A DNA stretch of 32,795 nucleotides, from the NCBI GenBank assembly GCA_043729515.1, contig JAYTLK010000006.1, forward strand, positions 1 through 32,795, in the 5' to 3' direction. Every line of letters starts with the position of its first letter. Position 1 is the first letter of the stretch. The notes beneath the pieces were generated by a model, which was not told the origin of the DNA, made no database searches, and saw only the letters and a program-made list of their open reading frames with translations. The DNA comes from JANXSS01 sp043729515 (GTDB lineage Bacteria; Pseudomonadota; Gammaproteobacteria; Burkholderiales; Burkholderiaceae_D). The translations under genes and the position numbers were made by a program. Below, piece after piece: positions 22,429-29,920 of this stretch.

Positions 22429-24647
22429 GAGTCCGTTCCTGTCCTGGCGTCGCTTGTCCGGCTGGCAGCCGCTGCATCGGCTTTCGGCTGTTGATTGCTG
22501 CGCAAGACTGCCGAGACATCGATGATGAGCGAGACACCGCCATCGCCAAGGATCGTGGCGCCGGAAATACCGGCCACCTTGCGGTAATTCGATTCCAGAT
22601 TCTTGACCACCACCTGCTGCTGGCCGACCAGGTCATCCACGAAAAGCGCTGCCTTTTGCCCGTCCGACTCGAGGATCACGAGAATGCCGCGCGCCGGATC
22701 GGTATGGTCGGGCGTGATGTCGAACAACCGGTACAGGGCGATCAGCGGCAGATATTCCCCGCGCACCTTGATCACCTGTCCCTGGCCGCTGATCTCCTTG
22801 ACATCGACCGCCGCCGGCTGCAGCGACTCGACCACATAGCCGAGCGGCAGGATGTAGACTTCCGCGCCGACCCGCACCGACATGCCGTCCAGAATTGCCA
22901 GCGTCAGTGGCAGGGAAATCGAAATCGTCGTGCCGAAGCCGCGCGCCGAACGGATATCGACTGCGCCGCCCATGGCGGTGATGTTGCGCTTGACGACATC
23001 CATGCCGACACCGCGCCCGGAGATGTCGGTGACTTCTTCCGCCGTCGAAAAACCCGGCGCGAAGATCAGGCGCCAGACATCGGCATCGCTCATTTCATCG
23101 CCGGCGTTCAGGCCCGATTCACGCGCCTTCGCGAGAATCCGTTCGCGGCTCAAGCCGCCGCCGTCGTCAGTCACTTCAATGACGATGTTGCCGCCCTGAT
23201 GACTGGCCGAGAGCGACAGGCGCCCGGTCTCGTTCTTGCCGGCCGCGGCGCGCTGGGCCGGCATTTCGATGCCGTGATCGATGCTGTTGCGTACCAGGTG
23301 CGTGAGTGGATCGACGATGCGCTCGATCAGGCCCTTGTCGAGTTCCGTGGCCGCGCCATTGGTGACGAATTCCACCTTCTTGCCGAGCTTGCCCGCCAGA
23401 TCGCGCACCATGCGCGGAAAACGCGAGAACACGTAATCCATCGGCATCATCCGGATCGACATCACCGCTTCCTGCAGATCGCGGGTGTTGCGGGTAAGCT
23501 GGCCGATGCTGTTCATCAGCCGTTCATACAGGATCGGATCGAGCGTCTCGCTGCGCTGCTCGATCATCGCCTGGGTGATGACGAGTTCGCCGACCAGGTT
23601 GATGAGCTGGTCGACTTTTTCGATGCTGACCCGGATCGAGGTCGATTCCGCCGGCGGCGGCGCTACCCGTTCGGCGCGTTCACCTTCGCGACGGGCTCCA
23701 CTGCGATTGGCCTCGCTGGCACCGGCTGCGGCGGCATTGATTGACGTGACCATGCCTGCGTCATGCGATTCCTCGCCGGCAGCATTGCCGCCCCCATCTG
23801 CAGCCGCCGGCACGAGGGGCGCAAAAAATCCATAGCCTTGTGCATTCTCCCGTGCGCTCTGCTCGGCCGCTGCCAGCAGCGACGAGCCGGCCATCTGCTG
23901 CGGATGCATCGGCTCGAAGAATCCATATCCCTGATCGGCTTCTGCTGCGCTCACGCGGTCGGCCGATCTGGTGGCGCCACCAAGCCGATCCCCGCTCAGC
24001 TCGGTGATGCGCAGGTCGGAGGGCTCCAGAATGAAAGAGCAGATGGCAACGATGGCGTCGGTGTTTTCCGCGGTATCGAGAAGGAAGCTTGCCACGCCTC
24101 CTGGTGGCTGCGACACGGTCAACGTGCCCAACAGTCCCAGCTCGGCGGCCAGCGCATCGACATCCCGCTGTGGCACGACCGGCAGCACCACTTCGAAGCG
24201 TCGCAGCCCCGGGGCGGGCGGCGGCACCCGCCGCGCCGGCGCCACCGCTTTGCCCGGGCCGGCGTGGGACAGTGCCTGAAGCCGACTGCGCACCGCATCG
24301 ACTGCCTGCTGATCCACCGGCGAATGCAGGCGATGCCCATCAAGCTGCATCTTGAGAATATCCTTGGCTTCCAGAAAAGCGTCAACATGCTCCGCCGTGA
24401 GCGCCATCTCGCCCTTGCGGATCAGGTCGAGCAAGGTTTCGAGCACATGGGTGATGTCGGTCAGGTCGGTGATGCCAAAGGTGCCGGCGCCGCCCTTGAT
24501 CGAATGCGCCGCCCGGAAGATGGCGTTGAGCTCTTCGTCATCGGGCGCGGCAAGGTCGATGGAGAGCAACAGCTTCTCCATTTCCGCCAGCAATTCCTCC
24601 GTCTCGTCGAAGAAGACCTGGAAGAACTGGGTCATGTCGATCGTCAT
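22425..24647 (-). CDS. cheA: Chemotaxis histidine kinase CheA
   Basis: CheA is the receptor-coupled kinase that phosphorylates CheY and CheB. The 740-residue product shows P1 with phospho-acceptor His48 (FRAAHSIKGGAGTFGI), P2 (about 165-235: RRFEVVLPVVPQRDVDALAA), a long low-complexity linker, P3 dimerisation (SIEKVDQLINLVGELVITQA), P4 ATPase (LTHLVRNSIDHGIE; TDDGGGLSRERIL; GRGVGMDVVKRNI; GFGTTISISLPLTLAI) and P5 (VYILPLGYVVESLQ to the end). The linker holds two copies of a GYGFF motif, beginning at Gln239 and Gln270. A GGAG ribosome site precedes the ATG. cheW, which usually follows, is missing here; cheR follows with a four-base overlap. Confidence 0.98.
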   Translation of the reverse strand: MTIDMTQFFQVFFDETEELLAEMEKLLLSIDLAAPDDEELNAIFRAAHSIKGGAGTFGITDLTDITHVLETLLDLIRKGEMALTAEHVDAFLEAKDILKMQLDGHRLHSPVDQQAVDAVRSRLQALSHAGPGKAVAPARRVPPPAPGLRRFEVVLPVVPQRDVDALAAELGLLGTLTVSQPPGGVASFLLDTAENTDAIVAICSFILEPSDLRITELSGDRLGGATRSADRVSAAEADQGYGFFEPMHPQQMAGSSLLAAAEQSARENAQGYGFFAPLVPAAADGGGNAAGEESHDAGMVTSINAAAAGASEANRSGARREGERAERVAPPPAESTSIRVSIEKVDQLINLVGELVITQAMIEQRSETLDPILYERLMNSIGQLTRNTRDLQEAVMSIRMMPMDYVFSRFPRMVRDLAGKLGKKVEFVTNGAATELDKGLIERIVDPLTHLVRNSIDHGIEMPAQRAAAGKNETGRLSLSASHQGGNIVIEVTDDGGGLSRERILAKARESGLNAGDEMSDADVWRLIFAPGFSTAEEVTDISGRGVGMDVVKRNITAMGGAVDIRSARGFGTTISISLPLTLAILDGMSVRVGAEVYILPLGYVVESLQPAAVDVKEISGQGQVIKVRGEYLPLIALYRLFDITPDHTDPARGILVILESDGQKAALFVDDLVGQQQVVVKNLESNYRKVAGISGATILGDGGVSLIIDVSAVLRSNQQPKADAAAASRTSDARTGTDS

Positions 24648-24696
24648 CCGGCTGCTCCACCGGACCAGGAAATGACGTGGTTCGCCGGGCGCGACA

Positions 24697-25062
24697 TCAG
24701 CCGATCACTTTTTTGACGACCTCGATCAGCCGCTGCGGATCGAACGGCTTGACCAGCCAGCCATTGGCGCCGGCGGCCCTGCCCTTGGCCTTCATCTCGT
24801 CGCTCGATTCGGTCGTCAGCATCAGGATCGGCACCTGTTGATAGCTACCGATGGCACGTAGCGCCCGGATCAGCGACAAGCCGTCCATGCGCGGCATGTT
24901 CTGGTCGGTCAGGACCAGGTCGAAGCCCTGCAGGCGCGCCTTGTCCAGCCCATCCTGGCCATCGACGGCTTCGGTCACCTGGTAACCGGCAGCGCGCAGG
25001 CTGAAGACCACCATTTGCCGCAGGGATCCCGAATCGTCCACTGCCAATATCGTTTTTGCCAT
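24697..25062 (-). CDS. CheY-like single-domain response regulator upstream of cheA
   Basis: A 121-residue receiver domain of the type often encoded beside cheA. It has the acidic pair in MAKTILAVDDSGSLRQM, phospho-acceptor Asp53 (LVLTDQNMPRMDGLSL), Thr83/84 in LMLTTESS, and Lys105 in WLVKPFDPQRL. The start at 25062 has GGGAG five bases upstream; the ATG at 25086 would add eight residues without a ribosome site. It lies between the CheZ-like gene (25 bases) and cheA (49 bases). It differs clearly from the FliM-binding CheY at 19253, so it may be a phosphate sink or act on another target; that is inference. Confidence 0.93.
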   Translation of the reverse strand: MAKTILAVDDSGSLRQMVVFSLRAAGYQVTEAVDGQDGLDKARLQGFDLVLTDQNMPRMDGLSLIRALRAIGSYQQVPILMLTTESSDEMKAKGRAAGANGWLVKPFDPQRLIEVVKKVIG

Positions 25063-25086
25063 GTCTGCTCCCGCCGTCCGCTTCAT

Positions 25087-25707
25087 TCAAAACAATTCGA
25101 TGTCGCCGCTGTCCATGTGCGTCTGCGCCACCGTCTTGCGCGCCACCGTCGGCGCTGCCGCATCCTGATCCTGCAGCACGCGGTTGAGCGATGCCAGCAG
25201 CGTGGCAATTGCATCGCCGGCGTCGGTGTCGGTGTCGCTTCCAGGCGCACCAGCCGCTGACCCGGATTCGGACACGGCGCCATCCTGCATCGTCATCTTC
25301 GCCGTGCTGCCGCCCAGCGCACCCAGCAGCGCCTGCAGGCTTTCCACGTGGCCGGCGATGCGTCCGATCAGCTGTCCGGTCATGTCTTCGAACTGCAATG
25401 CCGTCATGGCGGCATTGGCATGCAGATGGCCCTGCGCCTGCAGTTGGGTCAGCCGTTCCCGCAGCACGTCTTGCGGAAGCACTCCGTCGCCACGCGCATC
25501 GAAGGGCGTCATCAACAGCGCCTGCTGCGCCAGCATCGTTTCGTGAATGCCGGCGAAGCTTTTGCCAAGCTTGTCGATGGCCGCGCCCAGCAGATCAGTG
25601 GTCTGCCGCAGATCGGCCTGCACTTCACCGAGATGACGTTCGCCCTGTACCGACAGCCCGGTCAACAGCGCATGTAGCGGGGCAACCAGGGTGCGCGGCG
25701 TCGTCAT
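25087..25707 (-). CDS. CheZ-like chemotaxis phosphatase (putative)
   Basis: The 206-residue protein is mostly helical and contains QFEDMTGQLIGRI near residues 105-117. This matches the catalytic segment of CheZ (FQDLTGQVI), keeping the Asp and Gln that act in CheY-phosphate hydrolysis, here Asp108 and Gln112 with the same D-x-x-x-Q spacing. A Ser/Ala/Asp-rich flexible region follows (about 140-165) and the protein ends with the acidic tail SGDIELF, comparable in place to the CheY-binding tail of CheZ. It is directly upstream of the CheY-like gene 24697-25062. Overall similarity to enterobacterial CheZ is low and it is not beside the main cheY, so I call it CheZ-like only. Confidence 0.7.
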   Translation of the reverse strand: MTTPRTLVAPLHALLTGLSVQGERHLGEVQADLRQTTDLLGAAIDKLGKSFAGIHETMLAQQALLMTPFDARGDGVLPQDVLRERLTQLQAQGHLHANAAMTALQFEDMTGQLIGRIAGHVESLQALLGALGGSTAKMTMQDGAVSESGSAAGAPGSDTDTDAGDAIATLLASLNRVLQDQDAAAPTVARKTVAQTHMDSGDIELF

Positions 25708-25767
25708 GCGTGCCTGCCTGCGCGCATTGCGCCGGAGCGGGCAAGAATACCGGGCTCCATGACAGGT

Positions 25768-26931
25768 TCAGCGTGCTGCATTGGCTTGCTCCGGCTTGCG
25801 ATCGATGGTGGCTGCGCGCGCCAGCGCATCGCTTGCCGCCGTTGCAGCGACCGTTGCGGGCGATGCGCTCGCAGCAGGTGCGCCCGGGGTCGATGCAGGC
25901 GCTTTTGGCGGCGATGTTGCAGCGCCAGTCGCACCAGTTGCGCCAGTTGCACCAGCAGCACCAGCAGCACCGGTCTTGCCCGCAGTACCGGCGACACCGG
26001 CGGCAGTAACAGCAGTACCCGCTGCACCGGCAACTTCCGCTCCTGCCTTGTTGGCCGCCACCGCAGCATCTTCACCAGTCACTGCATCCTCGGCCCGCTT
26101 GTTCATCACGATGATGCTGATACGACGATTGACCGGACTCAGCGGATCGGCCTTGTCGAACGGCACCGCGGATGACAGTCCCACCACACGCAACACCTTG
26201 TTCTCGTCCATGCCACCTGCAATCAGCGCCCGACGCGACGCATTGGCGCGGTCGGCCGACAGTTCCCAGTTGCTGTACCCCTTCTCGCCGCTCGAGTATC
26301 CCGCCGCATCGGTATGTCCGGACAGGCTGATCTTGTTGGGCATGTCATTCAAGGTCTGGCCGATCTCGGACAGGATTTCCCTTGTGTACGGTTGCAGCTC
26401 GGCCTTGGCCAACGCGAACATCGGCCGGTTCTGTTCATCGACGATCTGGATCCGCAGGCCATCCGTCGTGATGTCGATGAGCAGCTGCTTCTTGTATTGG
26501 CGCATGGTCGGCGAAGCGGCGATCATCGCCTCGATCTTCGACTTCAGGCCCTGCAGACGCGACAACTCCAGCCGCTCCAGCTCGGCCTTGGCGGCGCCGA
26601 GGTTGTAGCTCTTTTTCGTTTGCGGATTGTCGCCCTTCTTTTGCTGGCCATCCTTGCGGGTCAGGTCGCGGCCACCGCCTTGAATCACGCTGGAACTGTC
26701 GCCGCTGCCGGAACCGCCCTGCATGGCGACTTTCAACGGCGTCTTGAAATATTCTGCAATGCCCGACAGCTCGCCCTTGGAGGTCGAACCGAGCAGCCAC
26801 ATCAGCAGGAAGAAGGCCATCATCGCCGTCACGAAGTCGGCATAGGCAATCTTCCAGGCGCCGCCATGATGGCCGCCGCCGCCCTTCTTGATGCGCTTGA
26901 CGATGATCGGGCGCAGGCCTTCATCCGCCAT
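25768..26931 (-). CDS. motB: Flagellar motor stator protein MotB with long Ala/Gly-rich tail
   Basis: MotB anchors the MotA channel to peptidoglycan. The start at 26931 has GGAG seven bases upstream and gives the family N-terminus (RPIIVKRIKKGGGGHHGGAW); an ATG four codons earlier lacks support. The 387-residue product has one membrane helix beginning IAYADFVTAMMAFFLLMWLL (about 28-47) with the essential Asp32, a plug and linker, and an OmpA-like domain (ISLSGHTDAAGYSSGEKG; NWELSADRANASRRALIAGG; NRRISIIVM) ending near residue 280. The last 107 residues are an unusual Ala/Gly/Thr/Pro tail with collagen-like Gly-X-X repeats (about 318-338). It lies 78 bases after motA. Confidence 0.95.
   Translation of the reverse strand: MADEGLRPIIVKRIKKGGGGHHGGAWKIAYADFVTAMMAFFLLMWLLGSTSKGELSGIAEYFKTPLKVAMQGGSGSGDSSSVIQGGGRDLTRKDGQQKKGDNPQTKKSYNLGAAKAELERLELSRLQGLKSKIEAMIAASPTMRQYKKQLLIDITTDGLRIQIVDEQNRPMFALAKAELQPYTREILSEIGQTLNDMPNKISLSGHTDAAGYSSGEKGYSNWELSADRANASRRALIAGGMDENKVLRVVGLSSAVPFDKADPLSPVNRRISIIVMNKRAEDAVTGEDAAVAANKAGAEVAGAAGTAVTAAGVAGTAGKTGAAGAAGATGATGATGAATSPPKAPASTPGAPAASASPATVAATAASDALARAATIDRKPEQANAAR
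25919..25980 (-). repeat. Gly-X-X-coding repeat inside motB
   Basis: A run of near-identical nine-base units (on the plus strand, variants of GCACCAGTT and GCACCAGCA) encodes a collagen-like stretch of the form G-A-A / G-A-T repeated about six times in the MotB tail. The units differ mostly at codon third positions, so they look like an old slipped-strand expansion under protein-level constraint. Confidence 0.7.
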
Positions 26932-27009
26932 GGCACGCTCCATCGAAAGCAGGCATGCCGGCTGCGATCAGGCGACCGGCATGCATGTGACGCAGTCCGG
27001 GCTCGTGAC

Positions 27010-27870
27010 TCATTTCGACTTCGATTGCTTGATGTGCTCTTCCAGCTCCGAGAAGGACGGGCGTTCGGTCGAGAACAGCACCTTGCGGCCGAACTCCACC
27101 GCCAGTGCCGGCGCATAGCCATTCAGGCTGGCCAGCAGCGTCACCTTCACGCACTGGAACATCTTCGAGGATTCGTGCAGCTTCTGCTCCAGCAGGCTCG
27201 ACAGCGGTCCGACGAAACCATACGCCAGCAGAATGCCGAGGAAGGTGCCCACCAGCGCGTGGGCGATCAACATGCCCAGCTCGGACGGCGGCAGGCCGAC
27301 CGACTCCATCGTATGCACCACGCCCATGACGGCCGCCACGATGCCGAAGGCCGGCAATCCGTCACCGAGTTTGGCCACGCAATGCACCGGCACTTCGCCT
27401 TCGGCATGATGGGTCTCGATCTCGTTGTCCATCAGGTTTTCGATCTGAAAGGCATCCATGTTCCCCGACACCATCAGGCGCAGGTAGTCAGTCATGAATT
27501 CGACGATGTGATGATCCGACATCACGTTCGGATACTTGCTGAAAATCGGACTGTCATGGGAATTCTCGATGTCGCCCTCGATCGACATCAGCCCTTCCTT
27601 GCGTACCTTGGAAAGGATCTCGAAGAGCAGCGTCATCAGGTCCATGTAGAGCGCGCGATTGAAGCGCGAGCCCTTCAGGAGCGACGGCATGGCCTTCATG
27701 GTCGCCTTGATCGACTTGCCGTTGTTGCCAACGAAAAAAGCGCCCAGCGCCGCGCCGCCGATCATCAGCAATTCAAGCGGCTGGAACAGCGCGGCAAGAT
27801 GTCCGCCGGCCATCGCAAAGCCGCCGAACACGGATGCGCACACGACGATGTAACCGATGATGACTAACAA
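27010..27870 (-). CDS. motA: Flagellar motor stator protein MotA
   Basis: MotA is the proton-channel stator subunit that pushes on FliG. The 286-residue protein is of the long, enterobacterial type: N-terminal helices (MLVIIGYIVVCASVFGGFAM; LELLMIGGAALGAFFVGNN), a cytoplasmic domain with the charged FliG-contact region (ILSKVRKEGLMSIEGDIENS), and C-terminal helices (DGLPAFGIVAAVMGVVHTME; FLGILLAYGFVGPLSSLL). The start codon is TTG (27868-27870), with GGAG eight bases upstream; the protein aligns from its first residue with the family. It heads the motA-motB-cheZ-like-cheY-cheA-cheR-cheD-cheB run. Confidence 0.96.
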   Translation of the reverse strand: MLVIIGYIVVCASVFGGFAMAGGHLAALFQPLELLMIGGAALGAFFVGNNGKSIKATMKAMPSLLKGSRFNRALYMDLMTLLFEILSKVRKEGLMSIEGDIENSHDSPIFSKYPNVMSDHHIVEFMTDYLRLMVSGNMDAFQIENLMDNEIETHHAEGEVPVHCVAKLGDGLPAFGIVAAVMGVVHTMESVGLPPSELGMLIAHALVGTFLGILLAYGFVGPLSSLLEQKLHESSKMFQCVKVTLLASLNGYAPALAVEFGRKVLFSTERPSFSELEEHIKQSKSK

Positions 27871-28015
27871 GCGCGATGCTCCATTGGGATGGCGGTTGCG
27901 AGACCGGAAATGCGCCGGCGCTCTGACGGAAAGTCAGTTGATGCGCGCGGTGCGGTCGTGGATGCTGCCGAAGGCTGATGACATGCTGCCGACTACCCGA
28001 GGAAGGTTAGCAGAC

Positions 28016-28037
28016 AATGTTACATGTACGAAACATT
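28016..28037. repeat. Inverted repeat between the methyltransferase gene and motA
   Basis: AATGTT (28016-28021) and AACATT (28032-28037) form a six-base inverted repeat around a ten-base centre that itself contains ACATGT. It lies just past the stop of the methyltransferase gene, about 150 bases upstream of motA on the minus strand. It could be a regulator site for motA. The stem is too weak for a terminator. Confidence 0.3.
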
Positions 28038-28038
28038 T

Positions 28039-28851
28039 TCAGCGGCGCCAGCCGTATAGTGGTGGCCCGTGTGGATGCGGTAAGACAGTAAGGTCCGGCG
28101 CAACTCCGTCAATACAAAATTCATAGCTGAGCAGAAGCGCTCCGGATCGCATTTCCTGTTTCGCTTTTTGCCACAATGCCGGCATCGCTGCTGGCGAGAG
28201 GTAGGCAAACACGATGTCGTAGTTTGCAAAATCCAGACGTTCGTAGTCACCGCGAATGAACTGCGCGGCACTGCCACCCAGGCGCGCCCGCGCCCAGGAA
28301 ATGAACCAGGGCAGCGGCGCCAGTTCGATCCCGCTCACAATGCAATCCGCCCGGGCCGTGGCCAGGTGCAGCACCAATCCCCCTAGCCCGCTGCCGATGT
28401 CGAGCACGCGTGCCGGTCGATCAGTGGGCAACAGTCCGACAACGGCCTGCCAGACACGCCGCCCGGAGGGGTAAAACGGGACCTGCGTGCGAAACGTGGT
28501 CCAGTACAGCAGCAGCAGAAACAGAAACGCCGCCAGAAACAGCAGCGGCGGAAGATGCAGGGCGACGGTGATCAGAAGTGCCGGCGCAAACAGGAGCGCC
28601 ATGACGATCCACCAGGGCGCCAGCCCGAGGAGTGCCGTCAGCAGCGCAGCCAGAGTCGCCTGAATCATGATCGCATGACCGATCGACAGCGCCGCGTGAA
28701 GGACGGGCATGACGCGCGCCGTCAGCCAGAACAGCAGAGCAGTGAGGATGGCGGCGCCACATTGCATCGCCAGGGCTTGCATGGCAGGCGTACGCCAGCC
28801 ACGCCATTCATGCCATGTCTGAAAACGGCGCCGCCCTGGTGTCAGGCGCAT
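28039..28851 (-). CDS. Membrane-anchored class I SAM-dependent methyltransferase
   Basis: The 270-residue protein has three or four hydrophobic helices in its first 118 residues (about 27-46, 63-80, 82-97, 100-118) and a Rossmann methyltransferase domain after them. Motif I is clear (ARVLDIGSGLGGLVLHLATA, about 147-166); an acidic position after strand 2 appears in VSGIELAPLPW, and a later motif reads YDIVFAYLSPAAMPALWQKA. The substrate is unknown. The gene lies 63 bases after flhC and 168 before motA, in the same direction. The ATG at 28851 has no strong ribosome site; ATG 28785 is an alternative that keeps all membrane helices. A flagellar role is suggested only by its place. Confidence 0.8.
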   Translation of the reverse strand: MRLTPGRRRFQTWHEWRGWRTPAMQALAMQCGAAILTALLFWLTARVMPVLHAALSIGHAIMIQATLAALLTALLGLAPWWIVMALLFAPALLITVALHLPPLLFLAAFLFLLLLYWTTFRTQVPFYPSGRRVWQAVVGLLPTDRPARVLDIGSGLGGLVLHLATARADCIVSGIELAPLPWFISWARARLGGSAAQFIRGDYERLDFANYDIVFAYLSPAAMPALWQKAKQEMRSGALLLSYEFCIDGVAPDLTVLPHPHGPPLYGWRR

Positions 28852-28914
28852 CAGGCGAGGTGTCGGCGAGAAGTCAGTCGTGGCCGATTGGCGTGCAAGC
28901 GAAAAATTCGCACT

Positions 28915-29475
28915 TCAGGCAACCAGCGCCGCCTGCAGTGCGTCGGCTTCTGCACGTGCCTTGCGGGTTTTGCCGGCACGGGAAGGCAGGTGGCACAGGC
29001 CGCATACGTAATCGTCATGCAGATCGAGTTGATGAACGATGAACTGGCCGCCGCAGGTCTTGCAGCAGGTCGTCGCCAGCATCTTGCTTTCCACAAAACG
29101 CACCAGCGTCCAGGCCCGCGTCAACGACAGGACCGGCTCTTCGCCCGGTGGCGTGCCGACCTGCTCCAGATAGAGTTGATACGCTTTCATGATTGCAATG
29201 ATGCCGCTGACCTGGGCGTGCGTCACCAGATAGCGGTGGATGCCGATGAAGAGCGAGGAATGCACGTTCGGCTGCCAGGTGATGAACCAGTCGGTCGAGA
29301 ACGGCAGCATGCCTTTTGGCGGCGAGACGCCCTTCAACTCCTTGTACAGCTTCAGCAGGCGTTCACGGGAAAGCGAGGTTTCCGATTCCAGCAGCTGCAA
29401 CCGTGCGCCCAGATGAATGAGTTCGATGGCGAGCTGGATTTCGTTGGATTCGGTGACGACGCTTTTCTTGACCAT
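28915..29475 (-). CDS. flhC: Flagellar master regulator subunit FlhC
   Basis: FlhC with FlhD forms the FlhD4C2 activator of early flagellar promoters; FlhC gives most DNA contact. The start at 29475 has GGGAAG five bases upstream and yields 186 residues beginning MVKKSVVTESNEIQLAIELI. The zinc site is intact: Cys138, Cys141, Cys158 and Cys161 (CKTCGGQF and CGLCHLP). Family segments include LLESETSLSRERLLKLYKEL and SSLFIGIHRYLVTHAQVSG. The frame continues upstream through the tandem repeat at 29494-29577 to an ATG at 29556 and could add 27 residues of His/Asp/Ser repeats; I consider that start unlikely but not excluded. Confidence 0.96.
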   Translation of the reverse strand: MVKKSVVTESNEIQLAIELIHLGARLQLLESETSLSRERLLKLYKELKGVSPPKGMLPFSTDWFITWQPNVHSSLFIGIHRYLVTHAQVSGIIAIMKAYQLYLEQVGTPPGEEPVLSLTRAWTLVRFVESKMLATTCCKTCGGQFIVHQLDLHDDYVCGLCHLPSRAGKTRKARAEADALQAALVA

Positions 29476-29493
29476 GATGACTTCCCTGCAAGA

Positions 29494-29577
29494 TGGATCG
29501 TGATGCGAATCGTGATTTGAAGCGTGGTCTGAAGCGTGCTTTGAATCTTGCTTCAAATCTTACTTCGGATCAATGTT
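29494..29577. repeat. Degenerate 12-base tandem repeat, seven units, between flhD and flhC
   Basis: Seven consecutive 12-base units can be read on the plus strand: TGGATCGTGATG, CGAATCGTGATT, TGAAGCGTGGTC, TGAAGCGTGCTT, TGAATCTTGCTT, CAAATCTTACTT and CGGATCAATGTT. Neighbouring units differ by one to five bases, most similar in the middle, which indicates expansion by slippage followed by divergence. The array fills most of the 127 bases between the flhD stop and the flhC start and ends just before the flhC ribosome site. On the minus strand, in frame with flhC, it encodes a four-residue repeat of the type KHAS, DHAS, NHDS. Confidence 0.85.
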
Positions 29578-29602
29578 CGGGCAATGAATCGGGGCGTCGC
29601 GA

Positions 29603-29920
29603 TCAGGCGATTTCTTCGACCGGCTGTGCAGCCATCAGGATTGCGGCATGCGACTGCGACTGGGCGCGGTCTTTCGTGTAGTTGGTCAGCATGCCCAGGA
29701 TGGCGCCGTCGTCGAAGCGAAAGCGCGCCAACATCATGTTGGTGCCGGCAAGCTTCAGGATCTGTGCATTATTCAGGCCGTCGATGATTTCGGCGATCTC
29801 ATTGCTGATGCCGAGACGGAAGATGGCAGTCGGCTTGTCGGCACGGACCATTTGCTGTGCCAGCATCAGGTAACCCAGATTGGCATCACGAATTTCGGCA
29901 ACCATGGCGTTCGTATTCAT
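29603..29920 (-). CDS. flhD: Flagellar master regulator subunit FlhD
   Basis: FlhD is the partner that stabilises FlhC on DNA in the FlhD4C2 complex. The 105-residue product has family length and segments: IRDANLGYLMLAQQMVRADK, TAIFRLGISNEIAEIIDGL, and NAQILKLAGTNMMLARFRFD. It has no cysteine, so the intersubunit disulfide known from Escherichia coli FlhD is absent; the corresponding position reads Ala in LARFRFD. A GGAAGGAA ribosome site lies six bases before the ATG. flhC follows after 127 bases that carry the tandem repeat. It is preceded by a long non-coding leader (29921-30478). Confidence 0.97.
   Translation of the reverse strand: MNTNAMVAEIRDANLGYLMLAQQMVRADKPTAIFRLGISNEIAEIIDGLNNAQILKLAGTNMMLARFRFDDGAILGMLTNYTKDRAQSQSHAAILMAAQPVEEIA

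Noticed and set aside
22491..23744. Plus-strand ORF of 417 codons opposite cheA, and similar frames opposite cheB and flhF
   Set aside because: Each lies wholly within a conserved gene on the other strand and shows no protein-family motif.
25919..25980. CRISPR-like repeat
   Set aside because: The units are contiguous nine-base coding repeats inside motB with no spacers.
26314..27867. Plus-strand ORF of 517 codons opposite motB and motA
   Set aside because: Antisense shadow of two well-recognised stator genes; composition is typical of a reverse-strand frame rich in His, Arg, Gln and Leu.
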